Shown here: in pieces, positions 12,101 to 22,000 of the stretch
How the letters are laid out: every line of letters begins with the position of its first letter
How positions within the stretch are numbered: position 1 is the stretch's first letter
NCBI RefSeq assembly: GCF_013778505.1
Contig: NZ_JAAOWU010000020.1
Location: forward strand, 1 to 64,000
DNA: 64,000 bases
From: Pseudomonas sivasensis
Lineage (GTDB): Bacteria > Pseudomonadota > Gammaproteobacteria > Pseudomonadales > Pseudomonadaceae
Direction of reading: 5' to 3'
Position numbers and translations under genes: made by a program
The notes under the pieces: model-generated
What the model was told of the DNA's origin: nothing
The model's database searches: none
The model's input: the letters and a program-made list of their open reading frames with translations, nothing else

Positions 12101-13061
12101 GGCTGGGCTGGTGCGGGTGATGTGCAGCGGCGAAGCGCTGCCGGGCAGCCTGGTGCGTCGTTTCAAGGCGCAGTTGCCGGGGATCGGCCTGTACAACCTG
12201 TACGGCCCGACTGAAGCGGCGGTGGACGTGACCGCCTGGAACTGCGCACGCCCCGACGTGCCGGACAACACCCCCATCGGCAAGCCCATCGCCAATACGC
12301 GCATGTACGTGCTGGATGCGCAGTTGCAGCCGGTGCCGCTGGGTGTGGTCGGCGAGCTGTTTATCGGCGGCGTGCAAGTGGCGCGGGGTTACCTGAACCG
12401 CCCTGAGCTGACTGCCGAGCGCTTCCTCGACGACCCGTTCCACGAGGGTCGGATGTACCGCACCGGCGACGTCGGCCGCTACTTGCCCGACGGCACTATC
12501 GAATACCTGGGCCGCAATGACGACCAGGTCAAGATCCGTGGCCTGCGTATCGAACTGGGGGAAATCCAGGCGCGTCTGCTTGAGCACTCCCAGGTCAGCG
12601 AAGCGGCGGTGGTCGCCCGTGAGGATCGCCTCGTCGCCTACTACACCGGTACGCCAACCGAGATCGAGGCACTGCGCGCTCACCTGCTGCAACACCTGCC
12701 GGACTTTATGGTGCCCGCGCTGTTCGTGCACCTCGACGCGCTGCCCTTGAGCCCCAACGGCAAACTCGACCGCAAGGCTTTGCCAGCGCCCGGCCTGCAC
12801 GCCTTGAACGTGCGTGAGTACGAAGCGCCGGAAGGCGACACCGAAATCCTGCTGGCGCAGCTGTGGGCCGAGTTGCTCAACGTGGAGCGGGTCGGGCGCC
12901 AGGATAATTTCTTTGAACTGGGCGGGCACTCGCTGCTTGCCGTGAGCTTGATCGGGCGCTTGCGCCAGGAAGGCATGGAAGCTGACGTCCGGGCGCTGTT
13001 CGAACAGCCTACCCTGGCCGGCTACGCCGCAATGACCGAACGAATGGAGATCGTCCTGTGA
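156..13061 (+). CDS. viscB: Four-module lipopeptide NRPS (ViscB-type; Thr-Val-Leu-Ser)
   Basis: Cytoplasmic megasynthetase of 4301 aa that extends a lipopeptide by four residues. Residues 1-60 resemble a TubC-type N-terminal docking domain, so it should accept a chain from another synthetase. Four C-A-T modules follow, with C domains starting near residues 66, 1140, 2192 and 3249, A domains near 540, 1610, 2660 and 3720, and carrier GGHSLL motifs near 1080, 2130, 3185 and 4250. Specificity codes aligned by eye to GrsA are DFWNIGMVHK (Thr), DALWIGGTFK (Val), DAWFLGNVVK (Leu) and DVWHMSLVDK (Ser). The first three C domains carry the HH[I/L]xxxxGD motif of dual epimerisation/condensation domains; the fourth has HY at 3295-3296. 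There is no separate E domain or thioesterase. A purine-rich stretch about 10 nt before the ATG supports the start. The stop overlaps the next gene by 4 nt. The same gene could serve WLIP or massetolide synthesis. Confidence 0.93.
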   Translation: MQFSELLAAISTHAIRLQLEEGDLIILGDDEALDDRLWDQLIAHKPRLLALVAEHGGDWLSPAYRITPEMLPLVSLEQTAIDRIVAAIPGGVANVQDIYPLAPLQEGMLYHHLSAGQGDPYVLHAQFVFDSRARLHAFAEALQWVIDRHDILRTSMVWERLDEPLQVVWRKATLACEEAHFSGGDALAQLIARYDARTYRMDLGQAPLLRLVFADDPGNQRVAAMLLFHHTILDHTALDVVRHEIQLYLAGQQAQAAEPVAFRSYIAQVRHGVSEQAHEGFFREMLGDIDEPTLPFGLQDVQGDGQGIDEARMPVDADLSRRLRSLARPLGVSVASMMHVALARVLGVVSGREAVVFGTVMLGRMGAGEGGERALGMFINTLPLRVDVGEQSVRAGVKATHERLTTLLNHEHASLALAQRCSGVAAPTPLFSAMLNYRHSAATDMAEVIEVAEGIQVLGAEERTNYPLTVNVDDLGEGFALTVMVDASIGATRVASYLHTALHSLADALEQRPEMPLSGLNILPETERHHLLHHLNHTPRAYADTALIHQHVEAHAAAHPDAIALRFEQQRLSYRQLNERANQVAHRLLAQGVRPDDRVAICVERGPEMIIGLLGILKAGAGYVPIDPAYPLERIAYTLHDSQPLAVLVQANTRHLVGELAQIDLNGLRGESLINPHVAVSPQHLAYVIYTSGSTGQPKGVMIEHRQVARLFSASEQWFGFDHTDVWALFHSFAFDFSVWEIWGALMHGGQLLIVPQLVSRSPDECYTLLCEAGVSILNQTPSAFRQLIAAQGNSPQAHSLRQVIFGGEALEPGMLKPWYARAINAGTQLVNMYGITETTVHVTYRALHAADAQLVGVSPIGVRIPDLQLYVLDAQREPLPLGVVGELYVGGAGVARGYLNRAELTAERFLTNPTTGQRLYKTGDLGRLLADGSVEYLGRNDDQVKIRGFRIELGEIQARLATAQGVRDAVVIAREDTPGDQRLVAYVIAEGDINVAMLRDHLRLSLADHMVPSAFVLLDTFPLTPNGKLDRKALPAPDADALARRDYEAPRGPVEVAIATLWQDLLKLERIGRDDNFFELGGHSLLAVKLIERMRQVDLSADVRVLFGQPTLAALAAAVGGQREVRVPVNQIRADSPVITPDMLPLIELEQAAIDHILQQVPGGIGNVQDIYGLAPLQAGILYHHLATTDGDPYVLQVQLGFNDQAALDAFIQALHSVIERNDILRTAILWEGLDEPVQVVCRQAPLAVERVETPGVDALAHLQQRFDPRHYRLDLSRASLMRLAYAEAPGGFVGILLLHHILLDHTALHVLVQEMSASLSGRSAQLPDAVQYRTYVAQARLGVSQAQHEAFFSEMLGDIDEPTLAFGLQDVHGDGSGIVEAHLPLEPALSLGLREQARQLGVSTASLVHLAWAHVLGQVSGQQDVVFGTVLLGRMQGGEGADRALGMFINTLPLRVSVGAVGVQAAVRATHARLAQLLGHEHASLSLAQRCSGVPGSLPLFSTLLNYRHSAPDEAPGDSPFAASGIQILSSEERSNYPLVLNVDDLGTGFALTVQGVATLDVQRVGDYMLTALRHLVTALQQAPTTSVQGVSIVPPAERNQLLVEFNATARDYPSQLTVHQLFEAQALARPEAVAAVQGQLSLSYRDLNRRANRLAHHLINQGVQPGESVAIALPRSLDLLICQLAILKCGAVYVPLDVNAPLERQAFIVQDSGAKRVLNSLAELNLDALSPRNLDLVLSSHSVAYILYTSGSTGAPKGVQVPHRAISRLVLNNGYAEFNPQDRVAFASNPAFDASTLDVWAPLLNGGCVVVVEQAVLLSQAAFAALLQEQSVSVLWMTAGLFHQYADALLPVFPQLRYLIVGGDVLDPQVIGRVLKHGKPRHLLNGYGPTEATTFSTTHEITHLGEGSIPIGRPMANAQAYVLDVRQQLLPLGAVGELYIGGAGVAKGYLNQPQLTAEKFIPNPFGEGVLYRTGDLACWQADGTLLYQGRNDLQVKIRGFRIEPGEIEACLGAFAGVNDAVVLVREDEPGDKRLVAYYTAAAPLPIEALRAHLQGQLPDYMVPSAYVWLALMPLTANGKLDRKGLPVPDAGALLSRGYEAPEGEVESLLAQIWQDLLKLDRVGRHDHFFELGGHSLLAVSLIERMRQAGLSADVRVLFNQPSLAALAAAVGSGREVVVPANGIPSGCTHITPAMLTLVQLDQSAIDRIIANVPGGAANVQDIYPLAPLQEGILYHHISAEQGDPYLLQSRMAFDSLERLHGFMGALQQVAARHDILRTGVVWEGLDSPVQVVWREAQLVVQEVNLDPAEGDILEQLHARFDARHYRLDITQAPLLRMVYAQDPVNGHVAAILLFHHLALDHTAMDVVGQEMGAFLFNHGQDLPAAAPFRNYVAQARLGVSVDEHERFFREMLADINEPTLPFGVQDVQGDGRDIEEAEQALTMALAQRVREQARRLGVSAASLMHLAWAKVLGLVCGRDDVVFGTVLMGRMQAGDGADRALGMFINTLPLRVDTAVSAVAAVKATHARLSALLGHEHASLALAQRCSGVAASMPLFSALLNYRHSHPGAMARDGQGIWEGVQLLGGEERSNYPLTLSVDDLGEGFGLTVLALPRIGAQRLCEYMANAVEHLVDSLENTAQTPLNQLPILPASERETLLREFNATAEDFPSGHTVQGAFEIQADRQPHAIAVVQDGESLTYQQLNHRANQLAHHLIAQGVQPDDRVALCCRRGPQMLVGLLGILKAGAGYVPIDPAYPAERIAYLLQDSAPVAVLAEASTRDLLGAVTSIDVHATWHHPVSNPQLAALTPAHLAYVIYTSGSTGQPKGVMVEHRTVENLVHWHCEAFGLHAVSHTSSVAGFGFDAMAWEVWPALCVGATLHLPPEDVGNENIDELLAWWLAQPLDVSFLPTPVAEYAFSQDLQHPTLRILLIGGDRLRQFSQERRFAVINNYGPTEATVVATSGRVRAGQALHIGRPIANASVYVLDAQLRPVPVGVAGELYVGGSGVARGYLNRPDLSAERFLQDPFNDGRMYRTGDLVRWLPDGNIEYLGRNDDQVKIRGVRVELGEIESRLAALQGVGDAVVLVREGRLIAWFTEQQPLLIESLREQLQAQLPEALVPVAYVKLDALPLTANGKLDRGALPAPDQAALLTRDYEAPQGEVETTLAAIWAEVLQVEQVGRHDHFFELGGHSLLAVSLIERMRQVGLSADVRVLFSQPTLAALAAAVGSGREVQVPANRIPVDCQRLTPDLLSLVELDQSTLDQVVAQVPGGAANVQDIYPLAPLQEGILYHYLTAEQGDPYLLQSHLAFDSVERLHAFAQALQQVIDRHDILRTGVVWEGLVQPLQVVWRKARLPLEQLQLEGDVLAGLHQRFDARRYRLDISQAPLIRLAYADDPANQRVVVVLLYHHIALDHTAFDVVLREMQGYLLGHPAPTAAPMPYRNYVAQARLGVSEQEHETFFRTLLGDVDEPTLPFGLQNVRGDGNAIEEHRLHLDSDLNRRLRAQARLLGVSTASLFHLAWGQVLAATSGRQSVVFGTVLVGRLQGGEGADRALGVFINTLPLRLDIDGQGARSAVRATHARLTALLGHEHASLALAQRCSGVAAPAPLFSSMLNYRHRGGATRSQEAQHAWEGMQTLVNDGRTNYPLTLNVDDLGDGYDVTALAQVDAQRVCGYLQVALSGLVEALEQAPNQALNRLPILSFEERHTLLVTFNATEVNYNLDQTLHGMFEAQVQRTPHAIAVKAGEQQLTYQQLNERANRLAHHLRALGVQPDARVGICLERGLDMVVGLFAILKAGGGYVPLDPAYPLERIAYMLHDSAPVVVLAQNATVGLLGDVPLLNLDLDTWQHQPLSNPEVPGLTARHQAYVIYTSGSTGQPKGVINEHAGVVNRLLWMQDAYGLNADDAVLQKTPFSFDVSVWEFFWPLFTGARLVMARPGGHKDPAYLCEVIQAEHITTLHFVPSMLDVFLAHGDVSQAAGLVRVMCSGEALPGSLVRRFKAQLPGIGLYNLYGPTEAAVDVTAWNCARPDVPDNTPIGKPIANTRMYVLDAQLQPVPLGVVGELFIGGVQVARGYLNRPELTAERFLDDPFHEGRMYRTGDVGRYLPDGTIEYLGRNDDQVKIRGLRIELGEIQARLLEHSQVSEAAVVAREDRLVAYYTGTPTEIEALRAHLLQHLPDFMVPALFVHLDALPLSPNGKLDRKALPAPGLHALNVREYEAPEGDTEILLAQLWAELLNVERVGRQDNFFELGGHSLLAVSLIGRLRQEGMEADVRALFEQPTLAGYAAMTERMEIVL

Positions 13062-16000
13062 GCCTCTTAGAGCTGCTGGCAACCCTGAAAACCAAGGACA
13101 TCCAACTGGCGCTCAAGGGCGAGCAGTTGTCGGTGCAAGGCAACAAGCAAGCGTTGAGTGACCCGGCGATCCTTGCCGCCTTGCGCGAGCACAAACCGGC
13201 GCTGATCGAGCTGATTAAGGCCGGCGAGTATTCCGCCACCAAGGCCGGTGAAGTCGACGTGCCGGCCAATGGCATCCCGGCCGGCGCCCAGCACATCACA
13301 CCGGACATGCTGACGTTGTCCAGCCTCAGCCAGGACGAGATCGACCGCATCGTCGCCACCGTCGACGGCGGCGTGGCGAATATCCAGGACATCTACCCGC
13401 TGGCACCGTTGCAGGAAGGCATCCTGTTCCACCATGTCAGCGCTGAGCAGGGCGACCCGTACGTCATGCAATCTCAGTTCGCGTTCGACAGCCTGGCGCG
13501 CTTCGAGGCGTTCGCCCAGGCGCTGCAAGCGGTGATGGACCGCCATGACATCCTGCGCACCGGCGTGGTCTGGGATGGCCTGCAACAGCCGTCGCAAGTG
13601 GTGTGGCGCACGGCGCGCCTGCCGGTGCAGGCCTTGCAACTCGACCCGGCGGATGGCGAGATCGCCGCCCAACTGCACGCCCTGTTCGATGCGCGCCACT
13701 ATCGTCTCGACGTGACCCAGGCGCCGTTGCTGCGCTTGGTGCGTGCCGATGACCCGGCCAATGGGCGTATCGTCGCCACCTTGCTGTTCCACCACATGGC
13801 CCTGGACCATAGCGCCCTGGAAGTGGTGTGCCATGAAATGCAGGCGTGCCTGCTGGGGCAAGGCGCGGCGTTGGGCCAGGCGGTGCCGTTTCGCAACTAT
13901 GTAGCCCAGGCACGGCTGGGCATCAGCGAGCAGGAACACGAAGGCTTCTTCCGCCAGATGCTTGGCGATATCAGCGAGCCGACCTTGCCGTTTGGCTTGC
14001 AGGATGTGCAGGGCGATGCGCGGGGCATCAGCGAGCTCAGCCTGCCCTTGGCGGCGCTATTGAGCCAGCGCTTGCGCACCCAGGCGCGGCAGTTGGGGGT
14101 AAGCGCGGCAAGCCTGTTTCACCTGGGCTGGGCGCAGGTGTTGGGAGCATTGGCCGGCAAGCAACAGGTGGTGTTCGGCACGGTGTTGATGGGCCGTATG
14201 CAAGGCAGTCATGACACGGACCGCGCCTTGGGCATCTTCATCAACACCTTGCCGTTTCGCGTGGACGTGGACGGTCAGGATGTGCGCGCCGGGGTCAAGG
14301 CCACCCATGGTCGGCTCACCACACTGCTGCGCCACGAGCATGCGGCACTGGCCCTGGCCCAGCGCTGCAGTGGGGTGACCGCGCCGACGCCGTTGTTCAG
14401 CGCGCTGCTCAACTATCGCCACAGCGCGCCCGCCGCCAGCGCCGAAGCCGTCTCGGCGTGGCAAGGCATCGCCGCCCTCAGTGCTGAAGAACGCACCAAC
14501 TATCCACTGACCCTGAGCGTCGATGACCTGGGCGAAGGCTTTGGCCTGAGCCTGCTGGCCAGCACCCAGGTGGACCCGCAGCGGGTCTGCGCCTACCTGC
14601 AAACTGCCCTGGAAAACCTGGTGACGGCCCTGGAGCAGGCGCCGGACACCGCGCTCAATCAAGTGCCGGTGGTGCCCGCCGTCGAGCAGCGGTTGCTGTT
14701 GGAACAGTTCAACGCCACCCAGGCCGAGTTCCCCCAAGGCACCACCTTGCATGGGCGTATCGAAGCCCAGGCCGTTCTCACGCCACATGCCATCGCGGCG
14801 GTGCAGCTTGAACGCTCGCTGACCTACGCTGAGCTCAACGGGCAAGCCAACCTGCTGGCCCATCACTTGCTGGCGCTGGGCGTCAAACCCGATGACCGCG
14901 TGGCCATCGTCGCCCGTCGTGGACTGGACACCCTGGCCGGGTTGCTGGCGATTCTTAAAGCCGGCGCCTGCTACGTACCGGTGGACCCGTCCCACCCGGC
15001 CGAGCGTCTCGCCTACCTGCTCAGCGACAGCGCCCCGGTGGCGGTGCTGACTCAGCACGCGTTGCTCGAACGCCTGCCCGAGCTGGACGTGCCGGTGATC
15101 AACCTGGACCGCTACACCTGGCACCACCACGCGGCGAGCAATCCCAGCGTCGCCGTGACTCCCGCGAACCTCGCCTATGTGATCTACACCTCCGGCTCCA
15201 CCGGCCTGCCCAAAGGCGTGATGGTGGAACACCACACCGTGACCAACCTGGTGGATTGGCATTGCCGCGCCTTCGACCTCTGCGCGGGGCGCCACACCGC
15301 CAGCGTCGCCGGGTTCGGCTTTGATGCCATGGCCTGGGAAGTGTGGCCGGCGCTGTGTGTCGGCGCGACCCTGCACCTGCCACCGGCCCACGACGGCCCC
15401 GAAGACATCGACGCGCTGCTGGCCTGGTGGTGCGCGCAGCCGCTGGATGTGTGCTTCCTGCCGACGCCGGTGGCCGAGTACGCCTTCAGCCAGCACATCG
15501 AGCACCCGACCCTGCGCACCTTGCTGGTCGGCGGCGATCGTCTGCGGCAGTTCGGGCGGGCGCAGCGGTTTGAGCTGATCAACAACTACGGCCCTACCGA
15601 AGCCACGGTGGTCGCCACCTCTGGCAAGGTCGAGGCCGGGCAGGCGTTGCATATCGGCAAACCCATCGCCAATGCCACGGTGTACGTGCTGGACGAGCAA
15701 CAACGCCCGGTGCCGCTGGGCGTGGCGGGCGAGTTGTATGTGGGCGGCAAGGGCGTGGCGCGCGGCTACCTGAACCGTCCGCAACTGACCGCCGAACGCT
15801 TCCTGGACGACCCGTTCAACGTCGGACGCATGTACCGCACCGGTGACCTGGTGCGCTGGTTGCCCGACGGCAACCTCGATTACCTGGGCCGCAATGACGA
15901 TCAGGTGAAAATCCGTGGTGTGCGCATCGAACTGGGGGAAATCGAAACCCAACTCAACCAACTGCCGAGCTTGCAGGAAGTGGTGGTGCTGGTGCGTGAC

Positions 16001-19000
16001 GAGCGGCTGGTGGCGTACTACACCGAAAACCCGCAACTTGACTCATTGGCGGTGGGCGATATCCGCGCCCATCTGGTGGCGCACCTGCCGGACTACATGG
16101 TCCCGGTCGCCTTCATGAAGCTTGACGCGCTGCCCTTGACCGCCAACGGCAAGCTCGACCGCAAGGCCCTGCCGGCGCCGGATAGGGCCGCGGTGTTTAC
16201 CCGCCAATACGCGACGCCCGAGGGCGAGATCGAAAGCAGCCTGGCGCAGATCTGGGCCGATGTCTTGCAGGTAGAGCGCGTCGGCCGTTACGACCACTTC
16301 TTTGAACTGGGCGGGCACTCGCTGCTCGCCATGCGCATGGTGTCCCAAGTGCGCCAACGACTGGGCGTGGAGCTGTTGCTCAGCGACCTGTTTGCCAATG
16401 CCGAACTGGCCGCCGTTGCCGACGTGCTGGCCCAGGCCGGTCGCAGCACTTTGCCGGCGATCCTGCCGGCCAACCGCGATGAGCCGGTGCCGCTGTCGTT
16501 CGCCCAGCAGCGCTTGTGGTTCCTGGCGTTGATGGAAGGCGCCAACACGGCCTACAACATTCCCATCGGCTTGCGCCTGCGCGGGCAACTGCATGTGCAG
16601 GCTTTGCAACGGGCGCTGGCGCGGATCGTTGCGCGGCACGAAACCCTGCGCAGCCGCTTCGCCCAGCACGGTGACGACGCCCAGGTGCTGATCGTCGCGG
16701 CCGACGACGTGCTGCCGCTGCAAGTGCAGGACTTGCGCCGCCACCCGCAACCGCAACAGGCGCTGGATGCGTTGATTCACGGCGAAGCGTCGGCGCCGTT
16801 CGACCTCGAACGCGGCCCGCTGCTGCGCGGGCGCCTGGTGGTGATGGCCGACGAGCACCATGTGCTGTTGCTGACCCTGCACCATATCGTCTCCGATGGC
16901 TGGTCCATGGGCGTGCTCACCCGCGAACTGATGGCGCTGTACCAGGCCTTCAGCCATGGGCAGCCCGACCCGTTGCCGCCACTGCCGATCCAATACGGCG
17001 ACTTTGCCGTGTGGCAACGCTTGTGGCTCAGCGGCGAAGTACTTCACCGCCAGAGCCGCTATTGGCAACAGGCCCTGGCTGGTGCGCCGGCGTTGCTCAG
17101 CCTGCCCACCGACCGCCCGCGCCCGGCGCAGCAGGACTACGCCGGCAGCAGCGTGGAGATCCGTCTGGACGAGCGCCTCACCGCCGGGCTCAAGGCCTTG
17201 AGCCAACGCCATGGCAGCACGCTGTACATGACGGTAATGACCGCCTGGGCGTCCTTGCTCGCGCGGCTCTCGGGGCAGGCAGATGTGGTGATCGGCTCGC
17301 CGGTGGCCAACCGTACGCGCACTGAAGTCGAAGGCCTCATCGGCCTGTTCGTCAACACCCTGGCGGTGCGCATCGACACCTCGGGCGCGCCCACTACCGA
17401 AGCGCTGCTGGCGCGGGTCAAGGCGCTGACCTTGGCGGCCCAGGCCCATCAAGACCTGCCCTTCGAGCAAGTGGTCGAAATCACCCGGCCGGTACGCAGC
17501 CTGGCCCACAGCCCATTGTTCCAAACCCTGTTGGCCTGGCAGGACAGCAGCGCGCCGATCCTGGCCCTGGGCGACCTGGCCCTGGAAGGCATCGTGGAGA
17601 ACAGCCACTTTGCCAAGTTCGACCTGTCGCTGAACCTCGGCGAAGTGCAGGGCACGATTATCGGCGCGCTGGAATACGCCGTGGCGCTGTTCGATGAAGC
17701 GACGATGCAGCGTTACGTCGGCTACTTCACCCGCGTGTTGCAGGCCATGGTCGATAACGATCAGGCGGTGTTGGAGCATGCGCCGCTGCTGGACGAGGGC
17801 GAGCGCCGGCACGTGCTGTTCGATTTCAACGCCACCCAGGTGGATTACAACCTCGACCAGACCTTGCACGGCATGTTTGAAGCCCAGGTGGCCCGCACGC
17901 CCCATGCGATTGCGCTCAAGGCTGGCGAACAGCAACTGACGTACGCCGAGCTCAACGCGCGGGCCAACCAACTCGCCCATCACTTGCTGGCGCTGGGTGT
18001 CCAGCCGGATTCGCGGGTGGCGATCTGCGTGGAGCGCGGCCTGGAGATGGTCATCGGCCTGTACGCGATCCTCAAGGCCGGCGCCGCTTATGTGCCGCTG
18101 GACCCGGCTTACCCGCTGGAGCGCATCGCCTACATGCTCAGCGACAGCGCACCCGCTGTTGTACTGATCCAGGGCGCTACTCGTGAGCTGGTGGGCGCGG
18201 TGCCGGTGGTCGATCTGGACCAACCGAGCTGGCACGCGCAATCCGTGGATAACCCCGCGGTGCAGGGCCTGAGCGCCTATGTGATCTACACCTCCGGCTC
18301 CACTGGCCAGCCCAAGGGCGTGATCAACGACCATGGCGGCGTGGTCAATCGCCTGCTGTGGATGCAGGACGAGTATGGGCTCACCGCCCAGGACCGGGTC
18401 TTGCAGAAAACCCCGTTCAGCTTTGATGTGTCGGTCTGGGAATTCTTCTGGCCGCTGTTCACCGGCGCCTGCCTGGTGATGGCGCGTCCTGGCGGGCATA
18501 AAGACCCGGCGTACCTGTGCGAGGTGATCGAGGCCGAACACATCACCACGTTGCACTTTGTGCCGTCGATGCTCGACGTGTTCCTGGCCCATGGCGACGT
18601 CAGCCAGGCGGCCGGGCTGGTGCGGGTGATGTGCAGCGGCGAAGCCTTGCCGGGCAGCCTGGTGCGCCGGTTCAAGGCGCAGTTGCCGGGGATCGGCTTG
18701 TACAACCTGTATGGCCCGACCGAAGCGGCCGTCGACGTGACGGCATGGAACTGCGCGGGCCCGGTGACGCCGGACAACACGCCCATCGGTAAGCCCATTG
18801 CCAACACCCGCATGTACCTGCTGGACGCGCAGTTGCAGCCGGTGCCGCTGGGCGTGGTCGGCGAGCTGTTTATCGGCGGCGTGCAAGTGGCGCGGGGGTA
18901 CCTGAACCGTGCGGAACTCACCGCCGAACGCTTTCTTCAAGATCCATTTACCGGCGGCCGCATGTACCGCACCGGCGACGTTGGCCGCTACTTGCCCGAT

Positions 19001-22000
19001 GGGAATATTGAGTATCTGGGCCGCAACGACGACCAGGTGAAAATCCGTGGCCTGCGTATCGAACTGGGCGAGATCCAGGCGCGCCTGACCGAGTGCCCAG
19101 CAGTCAACGAGGCTGCCGTGATCGCCCGCGAAGACCGTCTGGTGGCGTACTACACCGGAGCCTTCACCGACATCGACGTGCTGCGCAGTCAGTTGCTGCA
19201 TCACCTGCCTGAATTCATGGTGCCGGCGATCTTCGTTCATCTCGACGCACTGCCCCTGAGTCCCAACGGCAAACTCGACCGCAAGGCGCTGCCCGCGCCG
19301 GGCCTGGATTCGGTGGTGGTGCGCGAATACGAAGCGCCCCAGGGCGACACGGAAATCGCCCTGGCCAGCCTGTGGGCCGAGTTGCTCAAGGTGGAACGTG
19401 TGGGCCGTCACGATAACTTCTTCGAACTGGGCGGGCATTCGTTGCTGGCGGTGAGCCTGATGGGGCGCATGCGCGGCCTTGGCTTGTCGGCGGACGTAAA
19501 AGTGCTGTTCGGTCAGCCAACCTTGTCGGCACTGGCGGCGGCGTTGGGCACTGGTCGTGCAGTGGCGGTGCCGGTCAATGGCATCGTTGACGGTTGCACG
19601 TCGATCACGCCGGGCATGTTGCCGCTGATCGCGCTGGAGCAAGTCGCCATCGACCGCCTCGTCGCCTGCATCCCCGGCGGTGCGGCGAATGTGCAGGATA
19701 TCTACCCCCTGACGCCGTTGCAGGCCGGCATGCTCTATCACCACCGCGCCGTGCAGGAAGGCGATGCCTATGTGTTGCAGGCGCAGTTTGCCTTTGACAG
19801 CCGCCAACGTCTGGACGCGTTTGCCCTGGCGTTGCAGGCGGTGATCGAGCGCCACGACATCCTGCGTTCGTCGTTCCACTGGGACGGCCTGGAAGAACCG
19901 GTGCAGGTGGTCTGGCGCAAGGCGTCGCTGCGGGTTGAAACCGCGCCGCTGCCGCAACGCCTCGACCTGTCCCAAGCGCCGTTGATGCGCCTGGTGTGCA
20001 GCGAAGAAACCCCGCGTGTGGTCGCCACCTTGCTGTTCCATCACTTGGTCATGGACCACATCGCCCTGGAGATCCTGCAACACGATATGCAGGCGTTTTT
20101 GTTGGGCACTCAACACCGCCTGGGAACGCCTGTGCCGTATCGCAACTATGTGGCGCAGATGCGCTTGGGCGCAGACGATCACGAAGGGTTTTTCCGCGAA
20201 ATGCTCGGCCAGATCGACGAGCCCACGGACGTGGCCAAGCTGGGCATTGATGAGCAGGCCCGTCTGACGATTGCTCCCGAATTAAGCCAGCGCCTGCGCA
20301 CTCAGGCGCGCCAATCCGGCGTCAGCGCCGCCAGCCTGATGCACCTGGGTTGGGCCCAGGTGCTGGGCAAGGTGTCCGGCCGTGAGCAGGTGGTGTTCGG
20401 CACGGTGATGCTTGGCCGCCTGCAAGGCGGTGAGGGCGCCGAACGGGCCATGGGCGTGTTCATCAATACGTTGCCGTTGCGGGTCGACCTGGGCGAGCAC
20501 TCGGTACGCCACGCCGCGCGCGCCACCCATGCGCGGCTGAGCCAACTGCTCAGCCACGAACACGCGCCGCTGGCATTGGCCCAGCGTTGCAGCGGCGTGC
20601 CGGTGACCACGCCGCTGTTCAGTGTGCTATTCAACTATCGGCACAGCGCGCCGCAGGGCGGTGCAGTCGCCGAGGCATGGCAAGGTATTGAGCTGCTCAA
20701 GGCCGAGGAACACAGCAACTACGGCCTGTCGATGAGCGTGGATGACCTGGGCGATGGCTTCACCTTGAAAGCCTCGGGGCAGGGCGCCCGGCGCCTGTGT
20801 GAGTACCTGAATGTGGCCCTGGAGCAACTGGTGCAGGCGCTGGAACAGGGCAGCGATGTCGCCATCAGCCGCTTGCCGATCCTGCCCGCCGCCGAACAGC
20901 ACCAACTGCGGCTAGCGTTCAATGCCAGCACCCGCGACTTCCCCCGTGAACACACGGTGCAGCGTCTGTTCGAAGCCCAGGCCCAAGCGCGTCCGGACGC
21001 ATTGGCCGTGGTGCATGGCGAGCAGCGCCTAAGCTACGGCGAGCTCAATACCCGCGCCAATTGCCTGGCCCATTACCTGTTAGGACTGGGCGTAAAACCT
21101 GGCGACAACGTGGCGATCCTGCTGCCGCGTTCTGTCGCGCTGCTGGTCGGCCAACTGGCCGTGTTGAAGTGCGCGGCCGCCTATGTGCCGCTGGACATCA
21201 ACGCGCCCGCCGAACGTCAGGCGTTCATGGTGCAGGACAGCGGTGCGCGCTGGTTGTTGACCTACAGCGACGCGGTGATCGAATACGCGGCGCAACGCCT
21301 GGACGTGGACACCCTGGCCCTCGATCCACAACCTAGCCATAACCCGGATTTGTCGCAGTCTTCGGACAGCGAGGCGTACATCATGTACACCTCCGGCTCC
21401 ACCGGCGTTCCCAAGGGTGTGCTGGTGCCCCATCGGGGCATCACGCGGTTGGTGCTCAACAACGGCTATGCCGATTTCAATGCCAGCGACCGCGTGGCCT
21501 TCGCCTCCAACCCGGCGTTCGACGCCAGCACCATGGATGTATGGGGGCCACTGCTTAATGGCGGGCAAGTGCAGGTGATCGATCACGCCACCTTGCTCGA
21601 CCCTGTGGCATTCGGCATGGCGTTAAAGGGCGCGACCGTGTTGTTCGTCACCACGGCGCTGTTCAACCAGTACGTGCAACTGATTCCCGACGCGTTGGCG
21701 GGTTTGCGCATCCTGCTGTGCGGCGGCGAGCGTGCCGATCCGGCGGCGTTCCGCAGCCTGTTGGCCCAGGCGCCGACGTTGCGCCTGGTGCATTGCTACG
21801 GCCCAACGGAAACCACCACCTACGCCACCACCTATGAAGTGCGCGCACTTGCCGACGACGCCGACAGCGTGCCGGTGGGGCGACCGATCTCCAACACCCA
21901 GATTTATGTGCTGGATGCGCACTTGCAGCCAGTGCCCCAGGGCGTGACCGGTGAAATCTGCATCGGTGGTGACGGCGTGGCCAAGGGGTACTTGAACCGT

